Assembly (NCBI RefSeq): GCF_032854445.1
Contig: NC_088306.1
Coordinates: 1,738,501-1,802,500 of the forward strand
Source: Liolophura sinensis
Lineage: Eukaryota; Mollusca; Polyplacophora; Chitonida; Chitonidae
DNA length: 64,000 nucleotides
Direction: 5' to 3'
Shown here: positions 48,001 to 57,000 of the stretch, in pieces
Position numbering within the stretch: the stretch's first letter is position 1
How the letters are laid out: each line of letters begins with the position of its first letter
Notes under the pieces: generated by a model
Seen by the model: only the letters and a program-made list of their open reading frames with translations
Databases searched by the model: none
Told to the model about the DNA's origin: nothing
Translations under genes and position numbers: made by a program

Positions 48001-51000
48001 AGTTTCACCAACAAATGTAATCTTTTATGACATTTAATGGCCTCTAAAAAAAATCACTTTGTTGGGCAAAAGTTTAGGTTGTTTGTCGTATTTACAGTGT
48101 AGAAGATATTTACACTGTTCTAGTGAAAGGTGAAACTGATAATAGAAAAAATATTTGCACTGTTCTAGTGAAAGGTGAAACTGATTATAGAAAAAAAATA
48201 TATATGCATGTATGTTTTCAGGCCACACATGGCACACCACTGCAGGTTCCCTTGAACTTCCTGATAAAAGAGCTCTCCATTCATTCACATGCCATGAGAT
48301 GAAGATTTGAAGCTTCAGAAGGGTTATTGTTTTCAGAAATGTCTTAAGAAAAGTATTTATCACCTGAAAATGTAACTGGAGTATTGTATTTAAATCTCTT
48401 TTGACTCATCCTGAATGCCCCAGCTTGGTGTGAGGGCTCATAATCAGTTAAACAGTTTTGATTGTATCCTGGTTTTTCTTTACAGAGAGAAGAAAGCCGC
48501 TTTGGAAGAAAAACTGAGACAGTATGCTGTACAGCAACAACAACAGCAGCACAAGCAGCAGATGGAAGAGTCTGTCGTCACGAGGTCTAAAAATGTGCTA
48601 GGTAACCTTGACAACCAGCTACAAGATCAACATTTGTATGTAGCAAGAAATCTCAAGGATATTGATAATGCTGATCAAGTGATATTTGCTACTAGTGCCC
48701 TTCCACCCGGAGCGGAATCCACACAAGAGGGTCAGAAAACTTTAGACGATGATGTTTATCCAGAAAGTTTGGCAATAGTCAGAGGACAGACTGGAATTAA
48801 AACAGCAGACCAACAAGATAGCGAGCAATTGCGAGGAGAGCCTGCTGGTTTGGACCTGAATGTCTTGTCCGAGGTGTTGGCGGGTAACACTGAATCAGAC
48901 CATGTGCGTCGAATCAGGGAATACCAGCAGCGTTTGCTGGAGCGACACAAGAGCTGGAAGATGTTGGCTGAGACGAGGTCTGATATTGAGCGACGGCGCA
49001 TTGAGCTTCGTCAGCGTTATCCTCAGCTTAACATTCCGCAGATGGAACCTCTGCCAACTTCAGGCTCATTAAGTCTCCTTAATGCACCAAGACCTTTTCC
49101 TCCAACGTCATCGGTACTCCCGTCACAAGACCCACTCGTGACTGCAGAACCCTCTCTGGCTCAGCCTGTTTCAGCCATCCACAACATAAATCCAAACCCC
49201 AAAGAACAACCAAATACATTTTCTCTTCAACAGTCTAATGGTGTCTCAGCAACCATTTTTCCTCCTGCATTGCCATCTGGTGTTGTTGCCATGCCAACCA
49301 CTAGTTCAACAATTCTTCAGACTAATGGTTTATCAGATAAAGGGGCCCTTGCTTCCAAAGTGGAACAACCCAAAATGGACAATGTTCGTAAGCAACTTCT
49401 TTTTGATTCAGAGACACCTAAAACTAGCCCAGAGAAACAGAAACCCAAAAGCCCTTTGACAGGGAGAAGAGACATGAATCGAGTTGTCCATTCGGAGAAA
49501 AACGAGCTACCACCAAACGCTGCAGTCAGTGATTTTGCTACAGCAGTTCCGCTCGGTCAGTCAAGAGTGAGGAAGAAAATCCAAGTCTCTCCAGCAAACA
49601 TTTCTCCAACAGAAGACCAGTCTTTGGACCATTCAGGAATTGATCCTATCCTGGCTCTCACAGAAGCAGCCAAGGAACGGAAACTTTATTTTGAAAAACG
49701 ACAGAGGCAACTGACGCAGCAACTTGAAGAGATTCAGAACCAAAAGGCTGCATACCTGAGCCAGCATGAAGACAGTCAAAGGAGACTGCAAGAACACCGC
49801 CAACGTGTTCTGCGAGAACTCATTCAAGGCTTTCCTTCTGAAACCTTGGACGATGCTATAACTCGTGAACAGCCCTTAGAGGTTCTGAGATCATCAAATT
49901 CTGTGGCCAAGCCAGAAACTGGAACCAGGCATCCAGATTCTTTGCAGAATGTTTCTTTTAAATCATTGAGTTCGGTTGGTCGCAAAACCTGGGCAGACCT
50001 TCTTCACGACGCAACAGAAAGTGCTGACTCAGCATCAATAGATCCAGTGTCACTTCTGAATGGCAGCCAGGCATCTGCGCCCGACTCCCATCAACCACAC
50101 GAGCTGAGCACTATTCTGGAGGTGGACACGCCCCCACAGAGCAAGAGTCTGTCGACAAGCCGGAGAAGAAGTGAGGGACAGGATGACGCTGATGGTCTTG
50201 TCATTGGACCACCTTCCCATGGCAACAGCATCTCCGGTGCTGAAATAACAGATGACAGATTTTCATCTCAGGTGAGCCATTTTCTCCTTAGTCCCACATG
50301 TATTTATGATGTTTTAACATGGCATTTCCAATCTACATGTTTAGACTGTGATTTATTTTTGAACCAGTGCTTATACGCTCTGACTGAGTGGAGTTGTCCA
50401 GCCCTGTACATAGGGAACAAATACTATTACTCAGCAGTGCCCTTTACCTGCTTGAATAATAATGTCAGCTTACATCAGTGCCCTCTACCTGCTTGAATAA
50501 CATTGTCAGCTTACATCTGTGCCCCCTACCTGCTCGAATAACAATGTCAGCTTACATCTGTGCCCTCTACCTGCTCGAATAACAATGTCAGCTTACATCA
50601 GTGCCCTCTACCTGCTTGAATAACATTGTCAGCTTACATCTGTGCCCTCTACCTGCTCGAATAACAATGTCAGCTTACATCTGTGCCCTCTACCTGCTCG
50701 AATAACGTTGTCAGCTTACATCTGTGCCCTCTACCTGCTCGAATAACATTGTCAGCTTACATCTGTGCCCTCTACCTGCTTGAATAACATTGTCAGCTTA
50801 CATCTGTGCCCCCTACCTGCTCGAATAACAATGTCAGCTTACATCTGTGCCCTCTACCTGCTCGAATAACAATGTCAGCTTACATCAGTGCCCTCTACCT
50901 GCTTGAATAACATTGTCAGCTTACATCTGTGCCCTCTACCTGCTCGAATAACAATGTCAGCTTACATCTGTGCCCTCTACCTGCTCGAATAACGTTGTCA

Positions 51001-54000
51001 GCTTACATCTGTGCCCTCTACCTGCTCGAATAACAATGTCAGCTTACATCAGTGCCCTCTACCTGCTTGAATAACAATGTCAGCTTACATCAGTGCCCTC
51101 TACCTGCTTGAATAACATTGTCAGCTTACATCAGTGCCCTCTATCTGCTTGAATAACAATGTCAGCTTACATCAGTGCCCTCTACCTGCTCGAATAACAA
51201 TGTCAGCTTACATCAGTGCCCTCTACCTGCTCGAATAACAATGTCAGCTTACATCAGTGCCCTCTATCTGCTTGAATAACAATGTCAGCTTACATCAGTG
51301 CCCTCTACCTGCTCGAATAACAATGTCAGCTTACATCAGTGCCCTCTACCTGCTCGAATAACAATGTCAGCTTACATCAGTGCCCTCTACCTGCTCGAAT
51401 AACAATGTCAGCTTACATCAATGCCCTCTAATATAGTTAATCATATGCATGTACATAGAGGCCACAGTTGTTTTATGTGTTGCAAGATTAGCCTCCCCTA
51501 CATAACATTAAATGTAACGTTTAATCCAAAGCAAACAAATGAATGTAGTTTTAGGATATGTATTAATTTATAAAAGAAGTTATTGTGTGTGTTTGCAGAG
51601 GATTTCAATGCTGCCACCACCCGGTTATGAAGATGTAACCAGAATAAGAGATGGTTTGGATGAGGATGGTTTGTACCGTTTGTTGGGTTTTTTTCCTGAG
51701 TTACAAGAGAAGATACAAAATACAAAACTACACACACTGTAAACATGTATTGGTTGTTCTGAGAGTTTATAGAACAATATGCACCCTTGTTATGCATGAG
51801 CATGTTAAAACATATCTTAGTTTTTGAGAGCTGCTGTCATGTAAGTGAAATATTACAGCGCAAAATTCAAATCAAGGTAATAAAACAAACATTTTTTTGG
51901 AGAAATCATGTCAACAAAATAACACATTTTCTTTGAGGCTGAAAATTGAAAAAGTGATCACATCTAAAGTTTAATCAGGCTTTGTTCTCATTCAGCAAAT
52001 TTAGAAGCTGTATGTCAAATGGTTCTGTGGGCCTCCATGCAAGCACAGCACAGCACAATGGCTGAGGAGCCTCTTACAAATATGGTCGTTGTGAGTTTAT
52101 GTCCAGCTCATGCTGGCTTCCTCACTGGACATGCACGGCGAAGTCTTCCAGCAACCTGCGGATTGTCGTGTGTTTACGCTGGGCTCGATTTCCTCCCAAT
52201 ATAATGATGGCCAGGGTCATATATGTATAAGTGAAATATTCTTGAGTACAGTGTAAAATACCAGTCAAAGAAATTCATAAATCAAATAGTTTTTGTAGAA
52301 ATCATATCCACAAGCATGACAAGGAACACACACACAGACAGATGGGTGCAAATCAAGATCCATTTCCAAAGGTGAATAAAAATACACTAGGAGAATGTCA
52401 TTTTAAGGGTCAGTGATATTCCTAGAATCTAGTATTAATTCATTACATTTAAACCTGAACAACTGATCATCTCATTTATTGTCTTTGTAGATTTTGAAGA
52501 AGGTTACGAGCCATTTGCTACTGGACTGGTGTTGAGAAAGTCTGATGACATCACGCTGAAAACAGTCAGCGAAGCCTCAGCGGCAGTGGCTAGAGCCCAC
52601 CAACTCTTAGCCCAAACGGCAATCCCTCTGCTCACAGGTTCCGATACAGACGCACATCTCTACGACAACCAGTCGTCTGGAAGCGATTTAGTCAGTGCGA
52701 TTTCAGGATCACAGAGCCACGCATCTGCCGAGTTTTGCGGCGCAGAGTTGCTGTTTTCCAAACGTGACCAGAAGGAGAGCTCAAACAACAGCTCTGTGTG
52801 GAGATCGCCTGATATATATGAGGGGTCTTCCCCGCATAGCTCAGAGGTAACCCAGTATTCTGCTCCTTCTGAGTCTGCTCGGTCAAACGGCTCTGAGGCA
52901 ATCAAGTCAACGGAAAGTCTCACTCAGTACATGGCCTACAGCAATGGTGAGAAATGGGGTAATGGCACCATGTGGATGACCAAGGATCGGCAGCTCTCTC
53001 CCTCAGGGGTATCAGAGGTAACTCAGTACTCTGGGGCGTCGGGGGTATCCCAGGACTCCACTGGGAAAAGATTGCACTCCTCGGAAGTTTTGGGAGATTC
53101 AGGAAAAGTCAGGGAGATGGGATCAGCAGAGATGAAGGGTAGAATTGTGGACAAGGTCGCGACCTTCAACTCACCTTCAGAACTAGAGCTGACCCAGTTT
53201 TCTCACAATTCAGAAAAAACGTCCAGTCAGGATAAGTCTTCCACTCTGTTTATAACGAGCAAGTCTCAGGTTGATGAAGAAACCATTCCTGGTTACCACG
53301 GCAACGATCCGTTGACAAGCCACACAGAAATTGCAGAGTTGCGTCCGAAATCTTCAACCAGTGTGTCTGCCACAGAAATAACGCAATATTCGTGCTCCCC
53401 AATATTAGAATTAAATACAGAACTTGAAGTTAAAGGCGGAAAATCGACTGAGACAAAAGAGTTGACACATGCAACATCACCTAGCATGCCTGGTATTGAG
53501 GAAGGCACAAACATTCCAGTCACAACCGAGTCCCAAATCCTGGAAAACGCCTCGTCACAGATGGAATTGACAAAAAATGTTCTCAACAAGCAGAGTTTGC
53601 ACTCTGCCAAGTCTTTGACTGAAAGACGTGCAGTGACATCAAGCGAGAATGTCTGGTCATCTGATCTTACTGAGTGTTCGGCCACTTCAGTTGGAGAAAG
53701 TTGTCAGAGAAACAACAAAACCTATCCGCAGAAAAACTCATCTCTGAGGGAAGTGTCAGACATAGGAGACATGACTTCCTACAGTTCAAGTCCTGCTGAT
53801 CACAGCACACCTGCTCAATCAGAACTAGGGAGAGATGTGAAACAAATGTCTAACTCAGAATCACAAAAAGAATCACTCCCTTTCCTGGATTTGTCACAGA
53901 AATCCAAGGAAAACCAGAGAGATATTTTCCGAGCCGTCAAAGTTTTCATAGAACCCCCAAACAGCCAGTCGTCTCCTCAAGGAACGGAGCGGTCGGGAAG

Positions 54001-57000
54001 GGATCGCACGCAGGGATCGTCAGTATCACAGGGCGTTGGCATAGACGTGCAATCAGGCCCTTCAGAGAGCAGTAGTTACATGACTCTGCCTGCCATGAGC
54101 AGAGCAAATCCCCTGGCCATGACAGACTTTTCTGCCTTCAGCAGCCATGTTAATGGAGACTTCCACTCCAAGACAGACTCTTTCGAAACTTTTGGTAGCT
54201 CCGGGTACCAGCCTCTTTCTGAAGATTCCTGGAAAACGCCGGGTATGACCTCACATCACGAGGACTCCCTGGCCCTGGACCTTCACAAGTGGAAGGAGTA
54301 TTTGCAGCTGGGTAGCCCTGATAAGGTGAGAATGAAAGAAAAGAATCCAATTTTCTGATATGTCGGTCAACTGGAAATTCCCTGACAGATTGAAATACAG
54401 GTATGGTCTTGATGAAACTGGTTACATGTGTTTGCATAAGTGCGATGTGTTTGTACAGCATTGTTCACATTGTTCAAATTGTGCTGACAGTGTACACGTC
54501 ATACGTGGTTGTTTGACAGTGTACACATCGTGTGTGGTTATGTGACAGTGTACACATCATATGTGGTTATGTGACAGTGTACACATTGTATGCGGTTATG
54601 TGACAGTGTACACATCGTATGCAGTTATGTGACAGTGTAACATCGTATGTGGTTATGTGACAGTGTACACATTGTATGTGGTTATGTGATAGTGTACACA
54701 TTGTATGTGGTTATGTGACAGTGTAACATCGTATGTGGTTATGTGATAGTGTACACATTGTATGTGGTTATGTGACAGTGTACACATTGTATGTGGTTAT
54801 GTGACAGTGTACACATTGTATGTGGTTATGTGACAGTGTACACATTGTATGTGGTTATTTGATAGTGTACACATTGTATGTGGTTATGTGACAGTGTAAC
54901 ATCGTATGTGGTTATGTGACAGTGTACACATTGTATGTGGTTATGTGACAGTGTACACATCGTATGTGTTTATGTGACAGTGTAACATCGTATGTGGTTA
55001 TGTGACAGTGTACACATTGTATGTGGTTATGTGATAGTGTACACATTGTATGTGGTTATGTGATAGTGTACACATTGTATGTGGGTATGTGACAGTGCAC
55101 ACATAGAATGTGTACATGTATGTTAGGATTATTGTATTTCACCCAAAGGTTGGCTTGTAAAAATGTACTTTCAAGTTGCACATATTGTGCTTTAAATATA
55201 TTATAAACAATATTATTGATGCCAGCGCTAAAGTTTTTCTGATGATGAATTAATGCAGCTTCACAAGAATTTCTTAAGAGGCCATTTACATGTAAGGTGG
55301 ATAAATCAATCAGAATTGAGCAAAATGTTTCCCTTGAAAAGACCAACTAAACTTAAGGTGATACAGTATGTATAAATATAACTATCATGAGTGTCATCTT
55401 TCACATCAGTGAGATGAGTGTCATTTTTGATGAAGGTTGTTTTCAGATAGTTCATTTCAAGCAGAGGGTTAACAAAAAATGTGAAAAAGGGTGTCCAAAC
55501 AGCTTTTCCTGAAGCTTTTTTATTTCAACAGAATGTTCAGATTTTCGAACAGTGCAGAAAATACATTAAGCAGAATTAAACGTCAACCAAGGAAAGAAAC
55601 ATTTCTTAAAGAACAAGGCGAACTATGCCGAACCTGTAACTGTTCAATCTTTTTGAAAAGTGATATTGCATTTTTGTGTCAACTGAAGTGGTTTTAAAGT
55701 TGCCATGCCAATTTAACCACAGCTTCATTTTAATAACACGTTTTAACTCCAATGGTCAATAAATGTTGCTTTTGTTGTTGTTAGTCGCAGATCTCCCTCT
55801 CAGAGCCTGGCATAATGGAGGAGGCTGAATTGACATTGGTGTCATCTGCATCAATAACCAGTCCATCCCGACTGCACGACAGCCAATCGGAGAGCTTGGT
55901 GTCATTTGAGCGTCACGAGGCCAGTGTGGATGACATCGGAGTGCTGACTCCCCGGCAGAAGTCAGACCAGCGTCATGACGACATCATGCTGTATTTGGAA
56001 CCTGGTGAGTTAGCCCTCAGTAGATGACTTCTGTGTTGTTGTTGTTGTTGTTAGGAGAAAAAATAGTGCCGGTGATAAGATTCATATTATAATCCATATT
56101 TGAAAATCTTTCAAAGACATGCTGATATACATACATGTATACGTGTACATGTGTTCAACCTGGAAATGGCAAACATCCTAAATCTTCTACTGGAACCGTT
56201 GCTGGTCTAAAGGACTGTATGTGGCTTCATAGCCTTTCTTTGCCTTTGACCAGTGAGGTCACGTGTTCAAATCCGGCTCGCTGTTTTGGCCACAGTTCTA
56301 TGCCAGGACGTTTGTTTGTTTTGTTGCTTTATTTTGTTGTGTTTGGCATAAATGTACCCACTGTACATTTGCATTCAATGCCAGCGGCACCCTGTTTTAG
56401 TGGCTATTTTCAAAGGTCATAGTGAATTGCCCCCGTGTACATGTCACTTTTTTTTTTGTCATTTATTTATTTCATTGATGTTTTATGCCATACTCAAGAA
56501 TATTTCACTAAGACGGCGGCCAGCATTATGGTGGGTTGAAACCAGGCAAAGCCCGAGGGAAACCTACGACCATCCACAGGTTGTTGGCTGACCTTCCCAC
56601 GTACAGCCGGAGAGAAAGCCAGCATGAGCTGGACTTGAACTCAATGTGACCGCATTGGTGAGAGACTCCTGGGTCATTATGCTGTGCTGTGCTATGATCT
56701 TGTCAAACTTGGAGTGTTTCACCACTGTGATACACTGCTCTCAATGTTGTTTGGCAGGAGACAAGATGAGCTCAGAAAAACGAGGCATGACATTACAAGA
56801 TGCATTCCTGGCCAAGAAGAAGGGCTTTGCGACCGCGTCAGAGAAGAGGGTTCTGGAAGCGAAAGAGAAAGCGCTTGGGCTCAGTGCCAAAGAAAAACCT
56901 CATGTGGAACCAGCTCAATCTGGTCTGACCAAAATGCTCGCATCATGGAAAAAATCTAGAGGCATTAGAGGTACAAGATTTAATATTGCTTCTGTGTCTG

